Shown here: positions 7,006-14,851 of the stretch, piece by piece | Layout: each line of letters begins with the position of its first letter | How positions within the stretch are numbered: the first letter of the stretch is position 1 | DNA from: Dolosigranulum pigrum ATCC 51524 | GTDB lineage: Bacteria; Bacillota; Bacilli; Lactobacillales; Carnobacteriaceae_A | DNA length: 64,000 nucleotides | Reading direction: 5' to 3' | Assembly (NCBI RefSeq): GCF_000245815.1 | Contig: NZ_JH601103.1 | Coordinates: 569,254-633,253 of the forward strand | Program-made: the position numbers and the translations under genes | The notes under the pieces: model-generated | The model's input: the letters and a program-made list of their open reading frames with translations, nothing else | Told to the model about the DNA's origin: nothing | The model's database searches: none

Positions 7006-9488
7006 ACAGTATTGAATTGAATACTTCTGATGTGCACAATGGAGGACAAACTGTAATTATACTTCATTTTGAGGAAGGTACTTCTGTTGTCTATAAACCA
7101 AGAGATTTAAAAATGGATGTAACTTTTCAAAGTACAATTAAATGGTTCAATGAAGTGACCAAAAGTCATTTATATAGTTTAAAAATCATAAATCATACTG
7201 AATACGGTTGGGTAGAGTATATTCCACACGAAGAGTGTAAGGATTATAGTGATTTCAAAAACTATTATACTGAATTGGGACAATTATTATTTTTGTTTTA
7301 TCTACTTCGTGGGAATGATATACATTATGAAAATATTATTGCAAAAGGAAAACATCCTGTATTGATAGACTTGGAGACATTATTTCATAACAATACTTCA
7401 AATACGAGTGGTATAGATACAGCTGCTGATAGAGTAAATGAACTATTAGAGAATTCTGTCAGGACAGTAGGAATTTTACCTAATTTAGTTTGGGCACAAA
7501 ATGGTAAAAACGGTGTAGATATTAGTGCCATATCAACTAGTGAGAATAAGGAAATTCCTATAGAACAAGCCAGTATTACTAATGTAAACAAAGATAATAT
7601 GAAAGTAGAATATAAGACATCTACGTTAGCATCTCAAAAAAATAACCCATATATAATAGGAGAAGAAATTAGTCTTACAAGTTATCATAAGTATTTGAAA
7701 AAAGGGTTTATTGAATCATACACTAAAATTAAAAACATAAATAAAAAAGAAATAATAAATCAAGTTGAAAATTACAAAGAGATTTATGCAAGACAAATTT
7801 TAAGACCTACACAATATTATACAACATTAATCCAGATATCATTGCATCCTGATTTTTTGAGAAGTGCTATTGATAGGGAAATGTTGTTTTCCAAGCTATG
7901 GATATACTTTGATGAAAATAATTCATTTAGAAAAGTTTCGGAAATAGAGTTTACTTCTTTGTTAAAGAATGATATTCCGTGGTTAATATCAAATGTCAGC
8001 AAAAACAATATAACGACTAAGGATGGTTCAGAAATTGAATCGATATTCAAGCACTCTAGTATTGCTCTCGTTAAAGAAAAGATAAATATTTTAGGGGACA
8101 AAGATTTGACGTTACAGGTGGAATTGATTGAAACAGCTTTGAATTATGATTCTGAATATAATAAAGCGGAGTCCCAGCGAGAAAATGATAGAAAAATTAT
8201 AGAGATAAATGATGACAAATTAAATAAAAATCATTTAGACCAGCAACTTTTAGAAATATCTACTAATATAGGTGATTATTTGATTAATCAGTCATTTATT
8301 GGAATGAACGGGGATGTTAGTTGGATTGATATGAATGTAATTGGAGAAAAAGCTAATGATTGGAACATGGTGCCTACTAGTATGGATTTATACAGTGGAT
8401 TATCAGGAATAATGATTTATTTTATATTTCTGTATAAAGAAACTAAACAAAACAAATATTTAATCATGGTAAAAAGATGTTATAAAAGTATTATAAATTA
8501 TATAAAAAATGTTAGAAAAAGAACAAATATTAATTCAGAGGTTATGTTTGGTGGTTTTTCTGGTGAAACACCTATTATATACGCACTTACGATACTAGAA
8601 GAAGAATTAGGAGGAATATTTGACTTAGATGAATTAGAAAAAATAAGATCATGGATTTTCAAAGAATGTAAGAAAAATATATCAGTTGGAAATGAGCATG
8701 ATATTATAATTGGTTCATCAGGGGTAATAGCTATTTTATTGAGATATTACGATTTGACATCTAATGATGCTATTTTAGAAGTGTGTCAACAGTATGCAGA
8801 ACAAATCATTGATAACTATATAGAGATGGATAACAACAGCATTGCTTGGATAGGTATTGCTTCGAGAAATGCATTGGGAGGTTTTGCGCATGGCGTTTCT
8901 GGAATTGTTTGGGCATTATCGAAACTGTATTCTTACTTACCAGATGAACGATATATAGAAGTTATTGAAAAAGCACTAAGATATGAAGATTATTTATATA
9001 GTGAAGATGATAAAAACTGGGTTGATAGACGTGAAACAGAAGAAGGTATTGAATATAATAACTTGAGTTCCAACATGCCCGTTGCATGGTGTCATGGAGC
9101 AAGTGGAATTCTATTAAGTAGAGCGTCATTAAAAAAACATAATCTACCTTTATCAGAAAAAAGAAAAAATAAAATTGATGAAGACATTGAAATTGCTGTT
9201 AGAACCACTTTAAAAAATGGATTTGGACATAGTCACTGTTTGTGTCATGGAGATTTGGGAAATATGTTAATTCTAAAGTATGCATCATCAGAATTGAATA
9301 CGAAAAATGATATAGACAAAAGATACGATATTTATATGTCACATCTGATTAGCCAATTAAAAGATAAGTGGGAGTGCGGAATTCCTTATAAGAATTCTCC
9401 AGGTATGATGTTGGGGCTCTCAGGAATAGGGTTTGGATTATTAAGTTTAATGAATGAAGACCTACCGTTTATATTATTACTTGAATAA
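6972..9488 (+). CDS. lanM: LanM lanthionine synthetase, remainder of dehydratase plus cyclase domain
   Basis: The -1 frame is open from 6972; a TTG at 7017 could restart translation, with GAGGGAG 18 nt upstream. The dehydratase half carries TVIILHFEEGTSVVYKPRDL and the kinase-like DIHYENI...LIDLETLFHN, needed for phosphorylation and elimination at Ser/Thr. The C-terminal LanC-like half has the barrel repeats FGGFSGE and GFAHGVSGI, and zinc ligands in AWCHGASGI (Cys) and HCLCHGDLGN (Cys-His). All expected catalytic features are present, so apart from the frameshift the enzyme looks intact. Cytoplasmic; substrate is the adjacent LanA. Strong AT bias, as in the rest of the island. Confidence 0.9.
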   Translation, partial: FRKTFKIEGELNSIELNTSDVHNGGQTVIILHFEEGTSVVYKPRDLKMDVTFQSTIKWFNEVTKSHLYSLKIINHTEYGWVEYIPHEECKDYSDFKNYYTELGQLLFLFYLLRGNDIHYENIIAKGKHPVLIDLETLFHNNTSNTSGIDTAADRVNELLENSVRTVGILPNLVWAQNGKNGVDISAISTSENKEIPIEQASITNVNKDNMKVEYKTSTLASQKNNPYIIGEEISLTSYHKYLKKGFIESYTKIKNINKKEIINQVENYKEIYARQILRPTQYYTTLIQISLHPDFLRSAIDREMLFSKLWIYFDENNSFRKVSEIEFTSLLKNDIPWLISNVSKNNITTKDGSEIESIFKHSSIALVKEKINILGDKDLTLQVELIETALNYDSEYNKAESQRENDRKIIEINDDKLNKNHLDQQLLEISTNIGDYLINQSFIGMNGDVSWIDMNVIGEKANDWNMVPTSMDLYSGLSGIMIYFIFLYKETKQNKYLIMVKRCYKSIINYIKNVRKRTNINSEVMFGGFSGETPIIYALTILEEELGGIFDLDELEKIRSWIFKECKKNISVGNEHDIIIGSSGVIAILLRYYDLTSNDAILEVCQQYAEQIIDNYIEMDNNSIAWIGIASRNALGGFAHGVSGIVWALSKLYSYLPDERYIEVIEKALRYEDYLYSEDDKNWVDRRETEEGIEYNNLSSNMPVAWCHGASGILLSRASLKKHNLPLSEKRKNKIDEDIEIAVRTTLKNGFGHSHCLCHGDLGNMLILKYASSELNTKNDIDKRYDIYMSHLISQLKDKWECGIPYKNSPGMMLGLSGIGFGLLSLMNEDLPFILLLE

Positions 9489-9559
9489 AATTTTAATATA
9501 TATAGCTCTATTCTACTTTAGGTAACTATAAAAGGTAGGGTTAGAAAGTAGGGATTATA

Positions 9560-11038
9560 TTGAAAAAAATAAAATTTGTACAACAACTTTCAGAATCTGA
9601 CTGTGGAATTGCTGCACTGACAATGGTATTAAATTACTATGGGTGTAAACTACATATATCTGATTTAGTTGAAAAATGTTCTATTTCTCGTGATGGTGTC
9701 CACTTAAGAGATTTAATGAATGTAGCGAATGAATATGGATTAAAATCTAAGGCTGTTGAATTAAATAAGAAAGAAAATATTTTTTCTGAAAAGATTGTAT
9801 TTCCATGTATTGCTGTATTATCAATGAGTCATTATGTTGTTATTGAAAAAGCTAAAAGAGGAACAATTTATTATTTAGATCCTGAATGTGGCAGAATAAT
9901 AATGGATGGTTCTGAATTTTCGAAAAAATTCACGGGTATTTTACTCCTGTTTTTTCCAGAGAATATAAAAAAACAAAAATCCCAAAATAAAATAATTGAA
10001 ATATTAACACTTGGAGAAATTAAAAAAAAATTTATAGTTGGTGTTATATTTTTTTCGTTTATAATACAACTATTTGTATTGCTAATGCCCTTATTTACTG
10101 AATATATGATAGATAATGTGATAAATGGAATTGCATTAGTTTCCCATGTGAAATTAATAATTGGGATATTATTTGCTATTCTATCTTACGGCGTATTCTC
10201 TTTTGTAAGAGAATTATTAACAACATTATTAGAAATAAAATATATTAGTACTCTAAAAAAAAATGTAGTGCGTAAATTATTTTATCTACCACTTTCTTTT
10301 TTTGATGTTAGGTCTTCAGGAGATATTGTTTCTAGAATTAATAATATTGATTCAATTCAACAATTGTTATCAAATATAATTACGGGTGTGTTTGTAGATG
10401 TGTTAACTATAGTAATATCTATATCAATGATGTTATATATTTCAAGAATATTATCGATTATTATGATAGTATACGGGATACTGTTGTGTGTGTTGTTAAA
10501 TATATTTTTTAAAAAGACAGATGTAAAAAATAAACTATCATTAATGAAAAGGGAAAAGACACAAAGTTATTTAATTGAACTATCGTCCAATATTAATATG
10601 ATGAAAACATCAAATTATGGCGAAGCTCTATATAATAAATGGGTTAAGAATTATAATGAACAAATGCATTTAGAATTTAAAAGGCAGCGATTATTAGGGA
10701 TGTACAGGAGTTTAATTATCTCCTATAGATTGTTACCAAGCGTTACTGTATTATTTATAGGGAGTAACTTTGTTAATCAGGGGATGTTAACTCTCGGTCA
10801 AGTTATGTCTTTTTTAGCTTTAGGAAATACATTATTGAGTCCATTAGCTATTTTAATACAAAATATCTTTGATTTTCAGTATAGTAAAAATAACATAGAT
10901 AGACTTTCAGAGATTATCACAGCTAAAAGTGAAAAAAATTTTGATGGAAGAGAAATAAATAGTTTTAAAAATATTAAATTCCAAGATGTTAACTTCTCAT
11001 ACAGTGGGATCAATGGAAAAAAAATGTTAAAGAGTTAA
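9560..11038 (+). CDS. lanT: LanT peptidase-containing ABC exporter, N-terminal part (split by -1 frameshift)
   Basis: Starts at TTG 9560. Residues 1-140 are a C39 peptidase that removes double-glycine leaders: catalytic Cys15 (SESDCGIAAL), His91 (SMSHYVVIEK) and Asp107 (YYLDPECG) are all visible. A six-helix exporter domain (about 150-430) follows, then the beginning of the nucleotide-binding domain (KFQDVNFSYSGINGKK). The frame ends at TAA 11036-11038. An A8 run (11017-11024), read G-GA AAA AAA ATG, offers the slippery heptamer A AAA AAA. A -1 shift gives GKKNVKELNFTINEGEFIS, exactly the expected continuation towards Walker A. No separate LanP protease is seen, so this enzyme would do both cleavage and export. 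Confidence 0.88.
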   Translation: MKKIKFVQQLSESDCGIAALTMVLNYYGCKLHISDLVEKCSISRDGVHLRDLMNVANEYGLKSKAVELNKKENIFSEKIVFPCIAVLSMSHYVVIEKAKRGTIYYLDPECGRIIMDGSEFSKKFTGILLLFFPENIKKQKSQNKIIEILTLGEIKKKFIVGVIFFSFIIQLFVLLMPLFTEYMIDNVINGIALVSHVKLIIGILFAILSYGVFSFVRELLTTLLEIKYISTLKKNVVRKLFYLPLSFFDVRSSGDIVSRINNIDSIQQLLSNIITGVFVDVLTIVISISMMLYISRILSIIMIVYGILLCVLLNIFFKKTDVKNKLSLMKREKTQSYLIELSSNINMMKTSNYGEALYNKWVKNYNEQMHLEFKRQRLLGMYRSLIISYRLLPSVTVLFIGSNFVNQGMLTLGQVMSFLALGNTLLSPLAILIQNIFDFQYSKNNIDRLSEIITAKSEKNFDGREINSFKNIKFQDVNFSYSGINGKKMLKS

Positions 11039-11676
11039 ATTTCACCATAAATGAAGGAGAATTTATTTCTTTTGTAGGAAGAACAGGTTGTGGGAAAACA
11101 ACTATTATAAAATTGATTTTATCCTTATATAATAATTTTGAAGGGAATATATTATTAAATAATATAGATAAAGAAGTATATGATTTGAAATCATACCGGC
11201 AGTTATTCGGAACAGTTTTACAAGATGAGACGTTACTTAACGATACAATTCAAAAAAATATTGATCCGACACATAGTCATACAATCTCAAAAATAAGAGA
11301 AGCGGCAAAGCTTGCTTGTTTAGATGAGGATGTGATGAACAGAATGCCATCTAAATATAATACAGAAATTGGAGATAATGGGAGAAATCTTTCTGGAGGT
11401 CAACGCCAACGGGTGGCTATTGCTAGAGCATTATTAACTAACCCAAAGGTCATAATTTTAGATGAGGGGACCAGTCAATTAGATGTATCTACAGAGAGAG
11501 AAATTTTCAATAATTTAAAGAAAAAAAATATTACTATTATAGCGGTAACTCATAAACTTTCTACCACTACTATATCTGACTGTGTTTATGTATTAAAAAA
11601 AGGAAAAATTATAGCACACGGGAAGCATGAAAAACTAATGCAGAATAATAGATATTATAGTGATTTTTTTAGATAA
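11023..11676 (+). CDS. lanT: LanT ABC exporter, C-terminal nucleotide-binding domain (after -1 frameshift)
   Basis: The frame is open from before 11023 and reads NVKELNFTINEGEFISFVGR, then TGCGKTT (Walker A), Q-loop VLQDETLLNDT, signature NLSGGQRQRV, Walker B VIILDEG and H-loop AVTHKL. All ATPase motifs needed by an exporter are present. It has no convincing RBS or start of its own: its first ATG (11113) lies after Walker A, so independent translation would give a dead ATPase. That argues that the two parts are meant to be one protein of about 700 residues. Confidence 0.87.
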   Translation, partial: NVKELNFTINEGEFISFVGRTGCGKTTIIKLILSLYNNFEGNILLNNIDKEVYDLKSYRQLFGTVLQDETLLNDTIQKNIDPTHSHTISKIREAAKLACLDEDVMNRMPSKYNTEIGDNGRNLSGGQRQRVAIARALLTNPKVIILDEGTSQLDVSTEREIFNNLKKKNITIIAVTHKLSTTTISDCVYVLKKGKIIAHGKHEKLMQNNRYYSDFFR

Positions 11677-11883
11677 TTATAGATTTAATGGATATTATTG
11701 GTCCGTCATAGCTGTCATAATTTCTGTCCATTTTTTATATGGGCCTCTATTCTGTTGCGGGAGAAAAAATGTAGGATAAGTTTCTGAATTAGTCACTGTA
11801 ATCAGTGAAAAGCTTAAATTCTGGATATGTGCTATCTTATTTAAATAAGGAACAATTTTATACATGAAATACACTGTTGTGCG

Positions 11884-11892
11884 TGCTATAAT
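11884..11892 (+). promoter_or_regulatory. Extended -10 promoter of the OsmC-family gene
   Basis: TGCTATAAT is a complete TGn extended -10, 65 bp before the start codon. The upstream stretch 11677-11883 holds no gene that I can support. Confidence 0.55.
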
Positions 11893-11956
11893 GGACATAT
11901 GAGAACTATTTTATAACGGTATATTGTTCATATATTTATAAAGGGAGGACATATTT

Positions 11957-12364
11957 ATGTTATATGAAGTTGTTGCAGTGAATGAGACAGGTATTGATGG
12001 GCAGTCTTACTTAGTGGACGGTGAGTCGTATCAGACGTCCAGTCCCACGAGTGATGAGCCAGGGACTAATCCGGAACAATTGATGGGATTATCCTTAGCG
12101 ACGTGCTTTAATGCGACGTTGCATGCCGTATTGAAAGAGCGGGAGATAGAGCCGAAGAGCCGTGTACAAGTGACGGTGCAATTGCATCAAGATGAGGTCA
12201 GCGAAGAGTATTACTTCACCTTAGATCTAACAGCAGCTGTAGCGGATATCCCACTAGACGAAGCGGAAACCATTATTCAAGCAACACACAAGCGGTGCCC
12301 GGTTGCCAAAATTGTTGGGGACTATAAGCATTTAACAGTGGAGACTGTCCCGTTCGAGGCGTAA
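11957..12364 (+). CDS. OsmC/Ohr-family peroxide-reducing protein
   Basis: 135 residues, RBS AGGGAGG before ATG 11957. Both reactive cysteines of the family are visible: the peroxidatic one in NPEQLMGLSLATCFNATL (about residue 54) and the resolving one in THKRCPVAKIVG (about 115). The length equals Ohr/OsmC proteins, which reduce organic hydroperoxides with dihydrolipoamide or thiols in the cytoplasm. The N-terminus (GQSYLVDGESYQT) lacks the GGR motif that is usual in Ohr proper, so I give the family rather than the gene name. It lies just right of the lantibiotic island, with normal base composition. Confidence 0.85.
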   Translation: MLYEVVAVNETGIDGQSYLVDGESYQTSSPTSDEPGTNPEQLMGLSLATCFNATLHAVLKEREIEPKSRVQVTVQLHQDEVSEEYYFTLDLTAAVADIPLDEAETIIQATHKRCPVAKIVGDYKHLTVETVPFEA

Positions 12365-12404
12365 ATTGTCCAAGACAGTAACTGAGATATGAGGAGCGTT
12401 ACGC

Positions 12405-13487
12405 ATCAAAAAGACAGTAAAAAAATTAGGGAAGTTACTCAGTAGTTTATTAGCAATCATGGGTATTATCTGGATTATTGGCTATTATTGGGCGGACTTA
12501 GTTATTGGCATAACGCGTGTGTTTAGCAAGATGCGGCAGCGTCTGAAACGTCGCCGTGTAAAACCGGCTAAACAAGCCAATGTGTATAAAAATGTCGAAT
12601 ATAAGAGTGATTATCCAAATAACAAGTTAGATATCTTTATTCCAAGTCATTCGAGTCATCCCACGCGATCTCCCGAAGAAAATCGGATAAAAGAGCAACA
12701 GAACACTTGTGATAATGAGAATGATATGGAAATACGACCAGCTTTGTATCCAGTGATTGTTTATTTTCATGGTGGTGGGTTTGCTTGGGGGGATAAGATC
12801 GATGAGCGGCGATATTTGTTAGAGTTTGTGAAGGCTGGTTATGCGGTTGTAGCGGCTAATTATGCGCTCACACCGATGTATAAATATCCCGTACCGATTA
12901 TACAAGCAAGCGAAGTGATGGATTTCTTAGTGAACGAAGGGGAACAATATGGCTTAGACCCTGATAATATTGTATTAGCAGGATTGTCAGCAGGTGGTCA
13001 TTTAGCCGGGCAGCTAGCGTTAGCTGAATCATCCAGTGCTTATGCTGATCGTTTAGGGCTCAGTCAACATCCGGACTTAACTATTCGCGGCATCATGCTC
13101 AACAGTGCTTTAATTGATCCCAATCGTTCCAATCAGGTGGGCCATTGGTTAATTAACTGGCTATTCAGTGTGATGGGATTCTCATATATGGACATGAATC
13201 CGCGCAATATGAAAGAACAGATGCTTGCTGAAGCAAATCTTCTTAATCATATCAACGAAGCCCTTCCACCCGTCTATATTTCGGATGGGAATCGCGTTTC
13301 GTTTACGCAACAAGCCACTGATCTGGTCGCTCAACTGCGAGCGCGTGATATTTATGTCCAGTCCAATATTTATACTGATGACTATCCCGGCTTCATGTTT
13401 CACGGCTACGAAGGCCAGTTGTGGTTAAGAGAAGCTCGCGAAAATGTCGATAAGCAGTTGGATTTTTTGGCGACGATTATTGAATAG
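12405..13487 (+). CDS. Alpha/beta hydrolase (HSL-type esterase/lipase) with membrane anchor
   Basis: The conserved frame extends 54 nt upstream of the first ATG (12459) to an ATC codon at 12405-12407, placed 8 nt after GAGGAG (12391-12396). That N-terminus would read KKTVKKLGKLLSSLLAI then MGIIWIIGYYWADL, a normal lysine-rich membrane anchor; starting at 12459 lacks an RBS. The catalytic domain shows the oxyanion motif YFHGGGFAWGDK, the nucleophile elbow AGLSAGGHLAG, and late Asp/His candidates (the His in FHGYEGQ). Hormone-sensitive-lipase family; hydrolyses short acyl esters in general, substrate unknown. If translated from 12405 it is about 360 residues. Confidence 0.82.
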   Translation: MKKTVKKLGKLLSSLLAIMGIIWIIGYYWADLVIGITRVFSKMRQRLKRRRVKPAKQANVYKNVEYKSDYPNNKLDIFIPSHSSHPTRSPEENRIKEQQNTCDNENDMEIRPALYPVIVYFHGGGFAWGDKIDERRYLLEFVKAGYAVVAANYALTPMYKYPVPIIQASEVMDFLVNEGEQYGLDPDNIVLAGLSAGGHLAGQLALAESSSAYADRLGLSQHPDLTIRGIMLNSALIDPNRSNQVGHWLINWLFSVMGFSYMDMNPRNMKEQMLAEANLLNHINEALPPVYISDGNRVSFTQQATDLVAQLRARDIYVQSNIYTDDYPGFMFHGYEGQLWLREARENVDKQLDFLATIIE

Positions 13488-13536
13488 TTTAGCGACTCAC
13501 ACTGAAGATTGATTATAAACTAAATTATATTGAAAG

Positions 13537-13591
13537 ATAAGCTCCTTCCGAAAGTAGATGTCTGTATTGTCTACTTTGGAGGGAGCTTATT
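13537..13591. terminator. Convergent (bidirectional) terminator
   Basis: Two arms of about 22 bp (13537-13558 and 13570-13591, core AAGCTCC...GGAGCTT) flank an 11-nt loop. It stands between the esterase and the small minus-strand gene that converge on it. Confidence 0.7.
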
Positions 13592-13628
13592 AAGAAATTT
13601 TGATTTTAAATAACTGAAGTGACATCAT

Positions 13629-13793
13629 TTACATTAGAAAAATCACTTTTATCTTTTGTAGTAATGTTGGATTCTTACACCCATACACTTTCTCTTTTCC
13701 GTAAAGTACAGATTTTACTAAAAAAATGATATAGGCAGAAAAAATATATACTAGTACAAGCGTTAGTAGTATGTTTACAACTTGATTACTCAT
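13629..13793 (-). CDS. Small single-helix membrane protein, 54 residues
   Basis: An uninterrupted 54-codon frame runs from ATG (13793-13791) to TAA, with a strong RBS AAGGGGG 9 nt upstream and a consensus promoter behind it. The product starts MSNQVVNILLTLVLVYIFSA, has one membrane helix (about 6-27), then a basic tail (LYGKEKVYGCKNPTLLQKIK) and a hydrophobic end. I do not recognise a family. The position of promoter, RBS and downstream terminator makes it a likely real gene. Confidence 0.6.
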   Translation of the reverse strand: MSNQVVNILLTLVLVYIFSAYIIFLVKSVLYGKEKVYGCKNPTLLQKIKVIFLM

Positions 13794-13847
13794 ATATTAA
13801 TGCCCCCTTTTAATGTATGACAATTAATTTATAGCGGATTCATTATC

Positions 13848-13876
13848 ACAATAACAATAATTATCTTGATTGTCAA
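13848..13876 (-). promoter_or_regulatory. Promoter of the 54-residue membrane protein gene
   Basis: On the minus strand consensus TTGACA (13876-13871), 17 bp, then TATTGT (13853-13848), about 55 bp before the ATG. Confidence 0.6.
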
Positions 13877-14040
13877 ATATCTTATAAATGGAAGTATTTA
13901 ATGTACCCGCAATTAATTGAACGGAGATAAGTCACTCAATCAATTTTGTTTTTAACATGGAGCATTTGCTTGGTTGTTTTCGTGAATAAACTGTCGGTGG
14001 AGAAGTGAATTCCTTGCTAGTATAATAACCGTAAGATATA

Positions 14041-14049
14041 TGTTACAAT
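14041..14049 (+). promoter_or_regulatory. Extended -10 promoter of the phosphoesterase gene
   Basis: TGTTACAAT (TGn plus TACAAT) lies 59 bp before ATG 14108; the upstream -35 is weak. Confidence 0.5.
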
Positions 14050-14107
14050 GAAAGAGATGAGAGTAGGGAAATTTGAGTCATTAGACAGGGAGAAAAGGGT
14101 GTTGTAG

Positions 14108-14809
14108 ATGGATAAATCTTACATATTCGCAGTTAGTGATGTACATGGTAGTGATGAGCAACTTGAGGCATTACTTGAATATTGGAATCCAGAAGAAGAG
14201 CAGCTTGTTATTTTGGGAGATTTGTGTGATCGCGGGCCGGATGCTCAGGCTGTTTTTCGCCGAGCAAAGCAGTTGAAGGAAGAATATGGAGCGATTTGTC
14301 TGCGTGGAAATCATGAAGATATGTTGATGAAGTTCTTGGATGATCCGGCTGATAATGTGGCGCACTATTATCGGAATGGAGGCGAGATAACACTTGAGTC
14401 GTTCTTAGGTGATGCGGTATCGTCAAGTACCCCTCAGGAATTGGCCGAAGCATTGAAAGATCAGTATCCATGGTTGATTGACTATCTGGATAATCTTGAG
14501 TTAACTTATGAATGGGGGAAGTATTTCTTTGTTCATGCGGGGATGGACTTGACGTTAGATGACTGGCGTGAGTCAACGGTTCGAGATAAAATATGGATTC
14601 GTAAAGGATTCTTGGATGTGCTGAATGAGACAGAGAAGACATTTGTGTTCGGTCATACGCCGACAATGAAGTTGCGCACGGATGGACAGCCTGATCTTTG
14701 GGTGAGTGAAGATCATAAGATTGGGATCGATGGCGGAGCTGTGTATGGGGGTCAGCTAAATGGTGTGAAGTTGAGCCAAGCTGGGATTGAAGCGACTTAC
14801 CAAGCATAA
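14108..14809 (+). CDS. Calcineurin-like metallophosphoesterase (PrpE/ApaH-like)
   Basis: 233 residues with every metal-binding signature of the PPP phosphatase fold: DVHGSDEQL (about 9), GDLCDRGPD (about 38), RGNHEDML (about 65), FFVHAGMDL (about 145) and FGHTPTM (about 180). Such small bacterial enzymes bind two Mn/Fe ions and act as serine/threonine protein phosphatases or diadenosine tetraphosphate hydrolases; the sequence alone does not decide. Cytoplasmic. It is followed after 42 bp by tex and may share its transcript. Confidence 0.87.
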   Translation: MDKSYIFAVSDVHGSDEQLEALLEYWNPEEEQLVILGDLCDRGPDAQAVFRRAKQLKEEYGAICLRGNHEDMLMKFLDDPADNVAHYYRNGGEITLESFLGDAVSSSTPQELAEALKDQYPWLIDYLDNLELTYEWGKYFFVHAGMDLTLDDWRESTVRDKIWIRKGFLDVLNETEKTFVFGHTPTMKLRTDGQPDLWVSEDHKIGIDGGAVYGGQLNGVKLSQAGIEATYQA

Positions 14810-14851
14810 GATAAACAGAAGTAGAGAATAGAGAAAGATGGAGTGATAAGT

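Noticed and set aside
11695..11898. Minus-strand frame of 67 codons ending FFLPQQNRGPYKKWTEIMTAM
   Set aside because: The text looks protein-like, but there is no RBS, the start overlaps the OsmC promoter and I recognise no family. At most a small remnant at the right edge of the lantibiotic island.
14208..14807. Minus-strand 199-codon frame opposite the phosphoesterase
   Set aside because: Composition (His/Ser/Leu-rich) is that of an antisense shadow, and the sense gene has all family motifs.
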